64,000 nt of DNA from Octadecabacter arcticus 238 (GTDB lineage: Bacteria > Pseudomonadota > Alphaproteobacteria > Rhodobacterales > Rhodobacteraceae), in NCBI RefSeq assembly GCF_000155735.2, contig NC_020908.1, positions 3,229,001 to 3,293,000 on the forward strand, read 5' to 3'. Each line of letters opens with the position of its first letter. The stretch's first letter is position 1. The position numbers and the translations under genes were made by a program. Below, in pieces: positions 9,158 to 18,406 of this stretch. The notes under the pieces were generated by a model. That model was given only the letters and a program-made list of their open reading frames with translations, did no database searches and was not told the origin of the DNA.

Positions 9158-10024
9158 ATGACCAGCTATCCCAACCTTTCCGCCTTTCTCAAAGACGGCG
9201 CACCCTTGCTTAAAAAGGGACCAGTCGCGCTTATCTTTGCCGAAGACGACGTGGAACTGGACGCCACAATCCGCCATCACCTTAACGCGGGCTTTTAGCA
9301 CACAGTCGTCTTTGCCATGCCAGACTTTGCGATTGCCGATGACGTGGGCGACCGGATTGTCCGCGTCAGCTACGACATGCTGACCCCCACAGCACTTGAA
9401 GTCGCCCTCAATGCGGTGATGAAAGCCACTGGCGACATCTGGATTTATTACTGTTTTAACGCCGAATTCCTGTTTTACCCGTTCAACAAACACCGCTCCG
9501 TGGGGGAAATGATCGCGTTCAATACCCAAGAACGTCGCAATTCAGTCATGACCTATGTGGTCGATCTTTATACTGGCGATCTATCGCAGAATACCAACGC
9601 GGTCTGCATTGAGGACGCGCATCTGGACAAAACCGGATACTACGCCTTGGCCCGCACAGACCGCTCGAATAATTATCTGGAACGACAGTTGGATTTTTTC
9701 GGCGGTCTGCGCTGGCGGTTCGAAGAACACATCCCTGCCCTGCGCCACCGCATCGACCGTGTGTCGATCTTTCGCAACAAACCGGGGCTGGTGTTTCGGC
9801 CCGATCACACCTTCAATGATCCGGAATACAACACCTACGCCTGCCCATGGCACAACAGTCTCACGGCGGCGGTCTGTTCGTTCCGCACCGCCAAGGCGCT
9901 CAAGCGCAATCCCGGATCGACGTTCGAAATCCACACGTTCATGTGGCACAACTCCGCACCGTTCGAATGGCACAGCCAGCAGCTCCTTGATCTGGGGTTG
10001 ATGGAACCGGGCCAGTGGTTTTGA
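9158..10024 (+). pseudogene. Glycosyltransferase-like conserved protein with an internal stop
   Basis: The frame starts at ATG 9158 (MTSYPNLSAFLKDGAPLLKK) and meets TAG at 9296-9298 after 46 codons, then continues in the same frame to 10024. The whole would be about 288 residues. It matches a Rhodobacterales family I recall as a group 2 glycosyltransferase-like protein, with conserved blocks YYCFNAEFLF, RSVGEM, LDFFGGLRWRFEEH and the C-terminal HSQQLLDLGLMEPGQWF. The stop probably replaces Gln or Lys. The rest looks undamaged, so the lesion is recent. It diverges from miaB. Confidence 0.8.
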
Positions 10025-10281
10025 TAGTTTAGGGTCAGGACCGATTAATATTACGTCGTCAGCGGAGATTTTACGAAATATCAGGGGTTTGGGACGCGCT
10101 GGCCATAGGTGTTCTACGGGCAAGCGGCTCAAGCTACTGAGATGATGTGAAATCTCCGCCCTTCGGGTTTGTCGGATTTTTCCTCTGAACTGGGTTACAT
10201 CTGCTTGAAATAGAACGACTATTCCTGCGCAAATGCGCCTTGTCAAAGGGGGAATCTGACAAACTGACAATGCAATATTAA

Positions 10282-11636
10282 GGCTCTTCTCCGCTTTGTT
10301 GAGTTATTCTAGGATTTCAAATAGAACATAGATTGATTATCTGGGATGGATGATTGTCTAATTTTGAGTTTGAAGTATTCGGTATCCCTGATGCCCCTGG
10401 CTCGTTTGCGGATCATTCCTATACTGACATTACCAGCCTCTATCCTGGCGCTTGTCAGCTTGTGTTTCGCGTAGTTGCATATGCCCACACAATGTTTTCT
10501 TAGGGATTTTGCGAACTTTTTCAGATAGAGCATGTGTGACTGATCTGCGATCAGGCACCAATTTTCCAGTTGCTCTGACATCCCCTCAAATGATGGGGCG
10601 CTCCACAGAGCCTGAAGCTGTTCTTTTAAGACGTAAAGCGTATTCAGGTTGCTATTGCTCTCCAGCAACGTTTGCAGCTTGTTACTTTGTTTTTCATTCA
10701 ACTTATCCGCATTTTTGAGCAACAGATAATGCGTGCCCTTCATCAACTCTTTACCACTTTGATCGGCCTTCCTGAACTCAAGGCGACGCTGATTATGGAT
10801 AGCCTTGCTGTAGTTTTTCATGACGTGGAAACGGTCAAATACGATGTCGGCCATCGGCAAGGACTCCCTGACAGCCTTTTGGTAGGCAGGCCCCATATCC
10901 ATCGACACGGCCTTTATTTTATGGGCTGTATCTGGCCGCAGCTGTTTCAAAAACCTTGAAAAAACTTCGGCAGTTCGACCGGCTTCCACCCAGATCAGAT
11001 GCCCTCCGACCATATCGTAGACCACCGTCATATAGTCATGACCTTTCGCCCGGGCCACTTCATCGACACCAATGTATTCCAAGCCAGCAAGCTGTGCGGG
11101 ATCAAGCGCAGGGAGCGTTTCCATCAGGTATGCCTTGTCGATATTCTTTACCGTCTCCCATCGTATACCTAAATGCCTGGAGACAGCCAGAATGGATAAA
11201 TGACGGCACAATCCACTGATAAGATGGCAAAATCGATGGGTGAAACGGCACCCTTTATCAACAAAAGGACACGCCTCAATGCGGCGCTCACCCTTGCTAA
11301 TAAAAACCTGCGCTAGCTCAATCTCAATCACACAAGGATACCCAAAAAACGGGATGTCGTTTACTTGTCGGCGAATATGTTGGTTGATGCTACCCTTCTT
11401 GCCGGTTGCAGGGTCTATAGCGCTCCTGCGGGCATCCCGACTGCACTGAACAATAACCTTCGCACAGTCTTCAGCCAGCTCAATTTCATTTACACGTTGC
11501 CCCTTCAGGCGTAAAATATGTTGCGAGATGTCGATGGTCATATACCTGCCCTATGTAAAGTTGTCAGAAACCTAACATATCAACAGGTTACTTGATGGTC
11601 GGCATCTTTTCTTACTCAACAAAGCGGAGAAGAGCC
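10282..11636 (-). mobile_element. ISL3-family element, copy A
   Basis: The ends are inverted repeats GGCTCTTCTCCGCTTTGTTG and its complement. The 8-bp target AATATTAA is duplicated at 10274-10281 and 11637-11644, so both borders are exact at 1355 bp. Copy B at 18407-19761 has the same length. The site is intergenic, between the glycosyltransferase-like pseudogene and the REP-type transposase relative. Confidence 0.96.
10309..11541 (-). CDS. ISL3-family transposase, copy A
   Basis: The product is 410 residues. It has the N-terminal zinc-finger region (CPFVDKGCRFTHRFCHLISG), then the DDE domain with IGVDEVARAKGHDYMTVVYD, VSMDMGPAYQKAV, DRFHVMKNYSKAI and a C-terminal RARGIRDTEYFKLKI. The frame is intact. 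It differs from copy B by one visible residue (Gln versus Pro in RKADQSGKE), so the two are nearly identical and the element has moved recently. Confidence 0.95.
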   Translation of the reverse strand: MTIDISQHILRLKGQRVNEIELAEDCAKVIVQCSRDARRSAIDPATGKKGSINQHIRRQVNDIPFFGYPCVIEIELAQVFISKGERRIEACPFVDKGCRFTHRFCHLISGLCRHLSILAVSRHLGIRWETVKNIDKAYLMETLPALDPAQLAGLEYIGVDEVARAKGHDYMTVVYDMVGGHLIWVEAGRTAEVFSRFLKQLRPDTAHKIKAVSMDMGPAYQKAVRESLPMADIVFDRFHVMKNYSKAIHNQRRLEFRKADQSGKELMKGTHYLLLKNADKLNEKQSNKLQTLLESNSNLNTLYVLKEQLQALWSAPSFEGMSEQLENWCLIADQSHMLYLKKFAKSLRKHCVGICNYAKHKLTSARIEAGNVSIGMIRKRARGIRDTEYFKLKIRQSSIPDNQSMFYLKS

Positions 11637-11656
11637 AATATTAATTGCTCCCGACC

Positions 11657-12139
11657 CTAGGCCATCGCGACGCCCATATCGTCTGATTGCGCCGTGTCCA
11701 TATGGGCCGAACTGTAAGGCCAATCGCAGACGTTGCTGACGAGCCCCGCACGCACCGGTGCCGCCTCAACAAAGCTGCGCCGCAGTTGCGCAACGCGGGA
11801 TGAAACCTCAATCACCTCGCATGTGTCAGACCACACGCTGGCGCAATGGTCCGATACATGACGATCAAACGTCGACGTAACAAGGCGGATTGCGCCGCGC
11901 GCGTCGTGATGTCCGCCCCCAAACGCACACAGCAGATGCATTTCCGCCGGCAGCACCGCCGCCGCTTGGATCACAAAGTCCCATCGTCGCTTCGACAGCG
12001 CCACACAATCGCGCAACAGCCTGATATGGCGTACCAGCAGATCTCTCTGGGCATCGGCCAAACGCAGCGTAATTGCAACATGGCAAGGAAAATCCGGTAA
12101 TTTATGGGCAGGGACGGGCAGCGGCGTGTGATATGTCAT
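11657..12139 (-). CDS. REP-associated tyrosine transposase (RAYT)-like protein
   Basis: The fold is suggested by the order DLLVRHIRLLRDCV, VIQAAAVLPAEMHLLCAF, a helix-rich middle and the C-terminal VCDWPYSSAHMD, which parallels Y1-type RAYT proteins (normally LPDHMHxxW and WPFSSxHR). The HUH pair is degenerate: only one His remains in AEMHLL, so nuclease activity is doubtful. I chose the ATG at 12139 (MTYHTPLPVP); a start 18 bases upstream is also open. It may be a decayed or repurposed copy. Confidence 0.5.
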   Translation of the reverse strand: MTYHTPLPVPAHKLPDFPCHVAITLRLADAQRDLLVRHIRLLRDCVALSKRRWDFVIQAAAVLPAEMHLLCAFGGGHHDARGAIRLVTSTFDRHVSDHCASVWSDTCEVIEVSSRVAQLRRSFVEAAPVRAGLVSNVCDWPYSSAHMDTAQSDDMGVAMA

Positions 12140-12200
12140 GCACCAACACTGGGGCAATCACAGTTAACATTTCGTAAAAGCCGCACCGAAAAGACGCGCG

Positions 12201-12632
12201 TTAGCTGCGTCGCAACCGGATCACCACATCCACCGATGCAATTTCAGCACCCGCAGGCGCATCCGGCACCCGCGCAATTTCAAGCTGATCGGCTGGCGCA
12301 TCGCTCAGGCGGTGCTCGTCTTCCCAATAGAAATGCGGATGATCTGTCATATTGGTGTCAAAATAACTTTTCGATCCATCCACCGTGATCTCTCGCAACA
12401 GCCCCGCATCGCAAAACGCGCGCAAGGTATTGTAAACCGTCGCCAGCGACACCTTTTCGCCAGTGTTGGCCGCCGCGTCAAACAGGCTCTCGGCGGTGAC
12501 ATGGCGGTCACGCCCGTCCCCGACCAGCAAACCCGCCAACGCCATGCGCTGGCGCGTCGGGCGCAATCCAGCCCCTGACAGCCAATCTGTGCTGCGTTCC
12601 GTTTGGCCGCTGTGTGCGTGCTGATTCATCAT
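12201..12632 (-). CDS. irr: Iron response regulator Irr (Fur family)
   Basis: The product is 143 residues. The winged-helix DNA-binding half has LRPTRQRMALAGLL and VSLATVYNTLRAFCDAGLLRE, and the metal/heme-sensing half has DHPHFYWEDEHRL, which is characteristic of Irr rather than Fur (no C-x2-C zinc sites). Irr represses or activates heme and iron genes according to heme status in alphaproteobacteria. Its divergent placement next to fabA is common in Rhodobacterales. Two adjacent ATG codons could serve as the start. Confidence 0.92.
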   Translation of the reverse strand: MMNQHAHSGQTERSTDWLSGAGLRPTRQRMALAGLLVGDGRDRHVTAESLFDAAANTGEKVSLATVYNTLRAFCDAGLLREITVDGSKSYFDTNMTDHPHFYWEDEHRLSDAPADQLEIARVPDAPAGAEIASVDVVIRLRRS

Positions 12633-12792
12633 CGAGTCCTGTGCCTTACTTGCCTATGATATGGGGGAAATGTGCAATCTTTCAATCTTAAACGCAAATG
12701 GGCCAGATTACCCCCCGCCCTTGCCCTCGTTTGGCGCGCGGTGCTAAATGCGCAACAAGCCATAATAATCAGGAACAGGGAATAAAGGCACC

Positions 12793-13302
12793 ATGTCGCA
12801 ATATCCAACCAGCTTTGATCGTGACGACCTGCTAAAATGCGCCAAAGGCGAGCTTTTTGGCGAAGGCAACGCCCAGCTGCCCGAACCCCCGATGTTGATG
12901 ATGGACCGCATTACCGAAATTTCCGGTGATGGCGGCGCACATGGCAAAGGCCACGTGATTGCGGAATTCGACATCAAACCTGATCTGTGGTTTTTTGATT
13001 GCCACTTTCCCGGCAACCCGATCATGCCCGGCTGCCTTGGCCTTGACGGTCTGTGGCAACTCACCGGTTTCAACCTCGGCTGGCGTGGCTGGCAAGGGCG
13101 CGGATATGCGCTTGGCGTTGGCGAAGTGAAACTGACCGGCATGGTGCGCCCTGATCGCAAAATGCTGACCTACAAAATCGATTTCACCAAAGCCATCCAG
13201 ACCCGCCGCCTGACTATGGGCGTCGCCGACGGCATTGTTGAGGCTGACGGTGAAGTCATCTACATCGTCAAAGACATGAAGGTCGCGCTCAGCGAGAGTT
13301 GA
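12793..13302 (+). CDS. fabA: 3-hydroxyacyl-ACP dehydratase/isomerase FabA
   Basis: The product is 169 residues, normal for FabA. The catalytic His is in [18 protein letters not shown], which also carries the catalytic Asp 14 residues later. FabA dehydrates 3-hydroxydecanoyl-ACP and isomerises trans-2 to cis-3-decenoyl-ACP, the branch point for unsaturated fatty acids. An AAAGG ribosome site precedes the ATG. In relatives fabB and fabI follow directly; here 1.9 kb holding an EthD gene and IS630 copy B separates them. Confidence 0.97.
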   Translation: MSQYPTSFDRDDLLKCAKGELFGEGNAQLPEPPMLMMDRITEISGDGGAHGKGHVIAEFDIKPDLWFFDCHFPGNPIMPGCLGLDGLWQLTGFNLGWRGWQGRGYALGVGEVKLTGMVRPDRKMLTYKIDFTKAIQTRRLTMGVADGIVEADGEVIYIVKDMKVALSES

Positions 13303-13356
13303 GTTCTTGAACAGTCATTCGTTCTGAATCATCCAAACCAGACAATCTAAATCAAT

Positions 13357-13387
13357 GGAGCCGACGTAAAATGTCTACATCGGCTCC
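13357..13387 (+). terminator. Likely terminator after fabA
   Basis: The arms GGAGCCGA and TCGGCTCC are exact complements around a 15-base loop, 54 bases after the fabA stop. The trailing T-run is weak (TTAGTTCT), so it may be a stem-loop rather than a strong terminator. It may also serve the convergent EthD gene. Confidence 0.5.
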
Positions 13388-13439
13388 TTAGTTCTACAAT
13401 ATTGTTACTCACAATTTTGCGGCCCCACGCGGCCTGCGT

Positions 13440-13748
13440 TTATTCTTGCACTTTCCCAATCAGCATCTGCGGTTGCCCACTGAAAAAATTCGGGATGTCT
13501 TCCAAGGCAGGCCCTGCCGCGGCAAGTGCTGAATCCAGTGCCGCCTGATCTTTGAAAATCATCGTTGCAACTGTATGAAAGCCGGCAGGCATATCCGAGC
13601 CGCCAGCCAACCCTTTAACAATCTGGACGCTTTCGGTGTGCGGGGTCATGTGTTCGTCAACAATCGCGATGTGTTTGGTGTCATAATACGCGTGATCAAA
13701 GGTGGTATTATTTTCTGTGGGATAGAAAACTTGAAGTGAAACAGTCAT
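13440..13748 (-). CDS. EthD-family small protein
   Basis: The product is 102 residues with an alpha/beta-barrel dimer pattern: MTVSLQVFYPTENNTTFDHAYYDTKHIAIVDEHM, then FHTVATMIFKDQAALDSALAAAG. EthD proteins are small dimers, one of which is needed for ETBE breakdown; most have no known role. The ATG at 13748 has a good AGGAAG ribosome site. IS630 copy B ends 15 bases upstream and so separates the gene from its original promoter region. Confidence 0.8.
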   Translation of the reverse strand: MTVSLQVFYPTENNTTFDHAYYDTKHIAIVDEHMTPHTESVQIVKGLAGGSDMPAGFHTVATMIFKDQAALDSALAAAGPALEDIPNFFSGQPQMLIGKVQE

Positions 13749-13763
13749 TTTTTCTTCCTTATA

Positions 13764-14956
13764 TACTCCTGCGCCTGAATTGACCTGACGATTTTGGGCC
13801 TGCGATTCACTTCGTCGCATGGCCAAAGGCGGTTCAGTCTGTATTTTGAGTTTATGAGCAAGCAATACAAAACAGTCTCCTTATCCGACGAGCAGCGCAT
13901 AGCACTTGAAGCGCTTTGCCGCCGCCGCAAAGTTGACGCCCTTGTTTGGAAACGGGCGCGCGCGTTTCTTCTTTTGGACGCAGGAGAAGACGCCGGAACG
14001 GTTTGCCGGATTTTGGATATTGGCCCGACAGTTTTGACGGAGTGGCGATTTGCCTTTGCCGGTGCGGGACTATCGTTTTTCGGTCTGAAGGACTACAGCC
14101 AGCGTCAGGGTCATTTGTCCGTCGTGCAAGAGCAGGCGGTGAGAGCCCATTTCACCGCGCAGCCTGCCCGCAATGCCGATGAGGTCTGTGCCTATGTTCT
14201 AGCCGAGTGCGACCAAAACTACAGCACGTCGGGAGCCGCCAAGCTGATGCGCCGCCTGGGGTTCGCGTATAAGAAACCACAATTGCTGCCTGCACAGGCC
14301 GATGAAGCCAAGCAGGCTGCGTTTATTGCCAAATATGAGGCCCTGATGAACGGGTTGGCCGCAGATGAGATGGTTGTCTTTTCGGACGCTGTCCACCCCG
14401 AACACCAGAGCCGCCCCGCCCATGGTTGGTTCCCCAAGGGACAAAAGACGGCCCTGAAGGCGACATCAGGGCGCAAGCGGCTCAACATTCAGGGCGCGCT
14501 TGACCTTGAGACTTTCCAGTTCACCTTTGTGGAAGGCGAGAAGATCAATGCCCAGACAACCCGACAGATGCTGGAAAAGTTGGAACGCAACAACCAAACC
14601 AAGACGGCCATCCACGTCTTTGTCGACAATGCCCGCTATCATCATGCCAAGATACTACAGCCATGGCTGGACAGCCCAGAACGTCGGGTGAAGTTGCATT
14701 TCTTGCCAGCATATGCCCCGCACCTCAACCCGATCGAGCGTCTTTGGGGTGTTATGCACAAATGGGTCACCCACAATCGGCACTATGCAACGTTCAACCA
14801 ATTCACAGAGGCCATTTTCGACTTCTTCCGCAAGACCCTGCCAGAAAAATGGCCAGAGTTCCGCGACACCGTCACCGACAACTTCCGCGTCATATCGCTC
14901 AAGGAATACAAAGTGATTTGAGGGGAAAACCTCAGGTCAATTCAGGCGCGGGAGTA
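13764..14956 (+). mobile_element. IS630-family element, copy B
   Basis: The terminal repeats TACTCCTGCGCCTGAATTGA are flanked by TA at 13762-13763 and 14957-14958. At 1193 bp it equals copies A and C. It lies between the EthD gene start and fabB, on the path that would otherwise link fabA and fabB. Confidence 0.95.
13854..14921 (+). CDS. IS630-family transposase, copy B (full length)
   Basis: The product is 355 residues from MSKQYKTVSLSDEQ to LKEYKVI. It keeps Trp after LPEK, where copies A and D have a stop, so this is a full-length reference copy. The DDE residues lie in VVFSDAVHPEH, HVFVDNARYHHA and HLNPIERLWG. This copy and copy C are the candidates for active transposase. Confidence 0.95.
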   Translation: MSKQYKTVSLSDEQRIALEALCRRRKVDALVWKRARAFLLLDAGEDAGTVCRILDIGPTVLTEWRFAFAGAGLSFFGLKDYSQRQGHLSVVQEQAVRAHFTAQPARNADEVCAYVLAECDQNYSTSGAAKLMRRLGFAYKKPQLLPAQADEAKQAAFIAKYEALMNGLAADEMVVFSDAVHPEHQSRPAHGWFPKGQKTALKATSGRKRLNIQGALDLETFQFTFVEGEKINAQTTRQMLEKLERNNQTKTAIHVFVDNARYHHAKILQPWLDSPERRVKLHFLPAYAPHLNPIERLWGVMHKWVTHNRHYATFNQFTEAIFDFFRKTLPEKWPEFRDTVTDNFRVISLKEYKVI

Positions 14957-15177
14957 TAAAACGGCAACTCATTAAAACCGATATGAAAAGCTTATTCATT
15001 CACGCCTTCATTTGCGAGTCCTTTGGTTCGGCCCGCAATCGGGCGGCCATAGACACCATGTGCCCCACAGTGTTCGATGCTTGGCAACGCCGACCCTCTT
15101 GCGGCCCACACCACCCCACCCTTGCCCCGCCCCCCCCTCTCCCATACACCTAAGAAAACAACACTAAGGGAGTAGCC

Positions 15178-16407
15178 ATGCGCCGTGTCGTGATCACAGG
15201 GATGGGGATTGTCTCCCCCATCGGAAACAACGTAGCCGAAGTAGATGCAAATCTGCGTGCCGGAAAATCCGGTGTCGTCGCGTCTGAGGAAATGAAAGAA
15301 CACGGGTTCCGCAGCCAGATCGCGGGCACGCTCAAACTTGATGTGTCCGAGCATGTGGACAAGCGCACATTGCGCTTCATGGGTCCCGGTGCTGCATACG
15401 CCCACATCGCCATGGGTCAGGCGATTGCGGATGCAGGATTGTCCGAAGACGACGTCGTGAACCCGATGACGGGCCTCATCGCAGGCTCCGGCGGGCCAAG
15501 CACATCCGCCATGTTCGCCGCGCATCAGATCGTTCTCAAAACCGGCGCAACCAAACGCATCGGCCCGTTCGCAGTGCCTAAAACCATGTCCTCGACCGTG
15601 TCCGCGAACCTTGCGACGGCGTATAAAATTAAAGGCATGAACTTCTCGATCACCTCGGCCTGTTCCACGTCGCTGCATTGTATCGGCATGGCGGCCCAGC
15701 AGATCGCCCTTGGCACGCAAGACATCATGTTCGGCGGCGGCGGCGAAGAACTGGATTGGACCCTGTCCTGCCTGTTTGACGCCATGGGCGCGATGAGTTC
15801 CAAATATAACGACACCCCTGAAAAAGCCTCGCGCGCATTCGACGCCAACCGCGACGGTTTCGTCATCGCTGGCGGCGGCGCGATGTTGGTGCTGGAATCA
15901 CTGGACGGCGCGCTCGCCCGCGGCGCGAAAATCTATGCCGAAGTCACAGGTTTCGCAGCCACATCCGACGGTGCCGACATGGTCGCGCCAAGCGGTGAAG
16001 GCGGCGAACGCGCCATGCGCGGTGCGCTGAAAACCCTGCCCGAAGGTCGCAAAATCAGCTACATCAACGCCCACGGCACCTCCACACCCGTCGGCGACGT
16101 GGGCGAGGTCGAGGCCGTGCGTCGTGTATTCGGAACCGGATCGACGCCCCCGATCAGCTCAACAAAATCAATGACCGGCCACTCCCAAGGTGCGACAGGC
16201 GCCCATGAAGCGATCTATTGCCTGCTGGCCCTACAAAGTGATTACATCATCCCGAGCATCAATATCGAAACGCTGGATCCAACCATAAACGCCGGCGAAA
16301 TCGCCACGTCCTTGGTCGAAAACGCCGGACTTGATACCGTCATGACGAACTCGTTCGGGTTTGGTGGCACCAACGGCTCCATGCTGTTGTCAAAGTATGA
16401 GGGCTAG
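15178..16407 (+). CDS. fabB: 3-oxoacyl-ACP synthase I FabB
   Basis: The product is 409 residues with a beta-ketoacyl synthase fold. The active Cys is in TSACSTSLHC, and the two His in INAHGTSTPVGD and GHSQGATGAHEAIY. FabB elongates cis-3-decenoyl-ACP made by FabA and is needed for unsaturated fatty acids. A GGGAG site lies 5 bases before the ATG. The 221 bases between IS630 copy B and this start hold no gene I recognise, but must contain the present promoter unless IS630 supplies one. fabI follows after 3 bases. Confidence 0.97.
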   Translation: MRRVVITGMGIVSPIGNNVAEVDANLRAGKSGVVASEEMKEHGFRSQIAGTLKLDVSEHVDKRTLRFMGPGAAYAHIAMGQAIADAGLSEDDVVNPMTGLIAGSGGPSTSAMFAAHQIVLKTGATKRIGPFAVPKTMSSTVSANLATAYKIKGMNFSITSACSTSLHCIGMAAQQIALGTQDIMFGGGGEELDWTLSCLFDAMGAMSSKYNDTPEKASRAFDANRDGFVIAGGGAMLVLESLDGALARGAKIYAEVTGFAATSDGADMVAPSGEGGERAMRGALKTLPEGRKISYINAHGTSTPVGDVGEVEAVRRVFGTGSTPPISSTKSMTGHSQGATGAHEAIYCLLALQSDYIIPSINIETLDPTINAGEIATSLVENAGLDTVMTNSFGFGGTNGSMLLSKYEG

Positions 16408-16410
16408 ACC

Positions 16411-17202
16411 ATGACCATCGATATGAACGGCAAACGCGGCCTCATCATGGGCGTCGCCAACAACCGCTCTATTGCGTGGGGCATCGCATCAGCCATGCAC
16501 AAGGCGGGCGCGGAACTGGCGTTTTCCTATCAAGGCGAAAGCCTGTTGAAACGCGTCGGGCCACTTGCGGAATCGGTCGGGTCAGACACGCTGGTTGAGG
16601 CCGATGTGATGGACGATGCATCACTAGATCGTTGTTTTGCAACCCTGAAAGAAAAGTGGGGCAAGATCGATTTTCTGGTCCACGCCATCGCTTATTCTGA
16701 CAAAAACGAACTCACGGGCCGCGTGTCTGACACCAGTCGCGCGAACTTTAACACAACCATGGCGATCAGCTGTTTCAGCTTCATCGACGTGGCGCGGCGT
16801 GCTGCGGAAATCATGCCAGACGGCGGCACATTGCTGACACTGACCTACCAAGGCAGTCATGGCGTTACACCCAATTATAACGTCATGGGTGTCGCCAAGG
16901 CCGCGTTGGAATCAGCAACAATGTACCTCGCAGCCGACCTTGGCCCGCAACAAATCCGCGTCAATGCGATCAGTCCCGGTCCGATGAAAACCCTTGCGGG
17001 TGCCGCCATCGCAGGGGCACGGCGCACGTTCCGATACGCCGAACAAAACTCCCCCCTGCGCCACAACGCGACGCTTGATGCCGTCGGTGGCACAGCTGTC
17101 TATCTGGCGTCTGATGCGGGGGCTTGCACGACAGGCGAAATCATCCACGTGGATTCCGGACTGCACACGATCATGATGCCACCGCTTGAAAACCTTGGTT
17201 GA
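16411..17202 (+). CDS. fabI: Enoyl-ACP reductase FabI
   Basis: The product is 263 residues of the SDR-related FabI type. Visible are GVANNRSIAWGIA (cofactor loop) and the catalytic pair in NYNVMGVAKAALES (Tyr and Lys spaced as in FabI). It reduces trans-2-enoyl-ACP, the last step of each elongation cycle. It starts 3 bases after fabB and the M50 protease follows after 12 bases, so the three form one operon. Confidence 0.96.
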   Translation: MTIDMNGKRGLIMGVANNRSIAWGIASAMHKAGAELAFSYQGESLLKRVGPLAESVGSDTLVEADVMDDASLDRCFATLKEKWGKIDFLVHAIAYSDKNELTGRVSDTSRANFNTTMAISCFSFIDVARRAAEIMPDGGTLLTLTYQGSHGVTPNYNVMGVAKAALESATMYLAADLGPQQIRVNAISPGPMKTLAGAAIAGARRTFRYAEQNSPLRHNATLDAVGGTAVYLASDAGACTTGEIIHVDSGLHTIMMPPLENLG

Positions 17203-17214
17203 TCCGAAGGTTAT

Positions 17215-18018
17215 TTGAACGTGACACCCACTGTCCTGCTTTTGTGCGCGCTCATTGCCTGCCTCGCCACTGCTTATACATTGCGGGGCGGGCTGACGTT
17301 TGCGAACAAATTGACCGTGCTGGGGATGGACCCCAAAGGCATCGGCATCTCGATCCTGTCTGTTGCTGCGGCGGTCTGGTTGCTTGGCGCCACCTTCGGG
17401 CTGGCCTTGATCGCCGTTCTCGTGATCCATGAATTCGGCCACGTCGCCGCGTTTCGCGTGGCGGGGCATTCGGACGCGCGGTTCCGTTTGGTGCCATTGC
17501 TGGGCGGTTACGCAATTTCCAACCACCCAATCAAAACCCAAGAAGAACAGGTCTTCATCTCCCTGATGGGTCCGGCCATCGGCATCGCGCCGATGCTGCT
17601 TGCCTACGGCCTCACGCCCTTTGCCGCGCAGTATTACCCTGCGGCAATCTCTCCACTGTTGACCTTCGCCAGCATCTGCGGCGCGTTAAATTTCTTTAAC
17701 CTGCTGCCGATCTGGCCACTGGATGGCGGCAAACTTACCGCATCGATCACGGCGGTGTTTCACGACCGCGCACCGTTCTACATATTTGTTGCGTCAACCG
17801 CGCTGGTTGGGCTGGTGGCGGTGCTGTCACAACGCCTCTTTTTGCTCTTTATCGTGGTCTTGGGCGTGCAACACCTGATGCAAACCGGCGGCAGCGATGG
17901 CCGCGCACCCCACGCCCAAATGTCCAAAAACCACGCCATCTTGTGCCTTGGCGCATGGCTGTTCACCGCAGCAACCCTGTTTATGGGCGGCGTGGCAACA
18001 ATTCTGCGATTTGTTTGA
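17215..18018 (+). CDS. Site-2 protease (M50) family membrane protein
   Basis: The product is about 267 residues and mostly hydrophobic, with about six membrane segments. It has the zinc motif VIHEFGHVAAF near residue 75 and the second metal motif NLLPIWPLDGGK near residue 165, typical of M50 intramembrane metalloproteases. I chose TTG at 17215 because GAAGG lies 6 bases upstream; GTG at 17221 is possible. It is the last gene of the fabB-fabI operon. The substrate is unknown. Confidence 0.85.
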   Translation: MNVTPTVLLLCALIACLATAYTLRGGLTFANKLTVLGMDPKGIGISILSVAAAVWLLGATFGLALIAVLVIHEFGHVAAFRVAGHSDARFRLVPLLGGYAISNHPIKTQEEQVFISLMGPAIGIAPMLLAYGLTPFAAQYYPAAISPLLTFASICGALNFFNLLPIWPLDGGKLTASITAVFHDRAPFYIFVASTALVGLVAVLSQRLFLLFIVVLGVQHLMQTGGSDGRAPHAQMSKNHAILCLGAWLFTAATLFMGGVATILRFV

Positions 18019-18406
18019 AGAGCTGCTGGACGGATTTAGTTGCAGGTCGCTTTATGTGCGCCGCCGCAAAGACTTTTAGAAAATATACCTCACTGCCCTA
18101 CTTGCGGCGTGACACTCCAGCGCTGACTTGAAGGTGAACAGCAGGCAATCCGCCCGCTCGAGGGATTGTCGTGGACTATTTATCTATCATGGCCGGTTTG
18201 GTCGGCCTATTCCTTGGAGGCGAAGCCCTTGTTCGAGGCAGCGTCAGCATCGCGCATAGGATGTCGATTTCGCCGTTCGTCATCGGCTTGACGGTGGTTG
18301 ATTTCGGAACATCGACACCTGAACTTTTGGTGTCGGTGCAGGCCGCATTGAAGGGTGTTCCAGATATCGCAATTGGCAACATTGTTGGATCAAACATCGC
18401 TAATGT

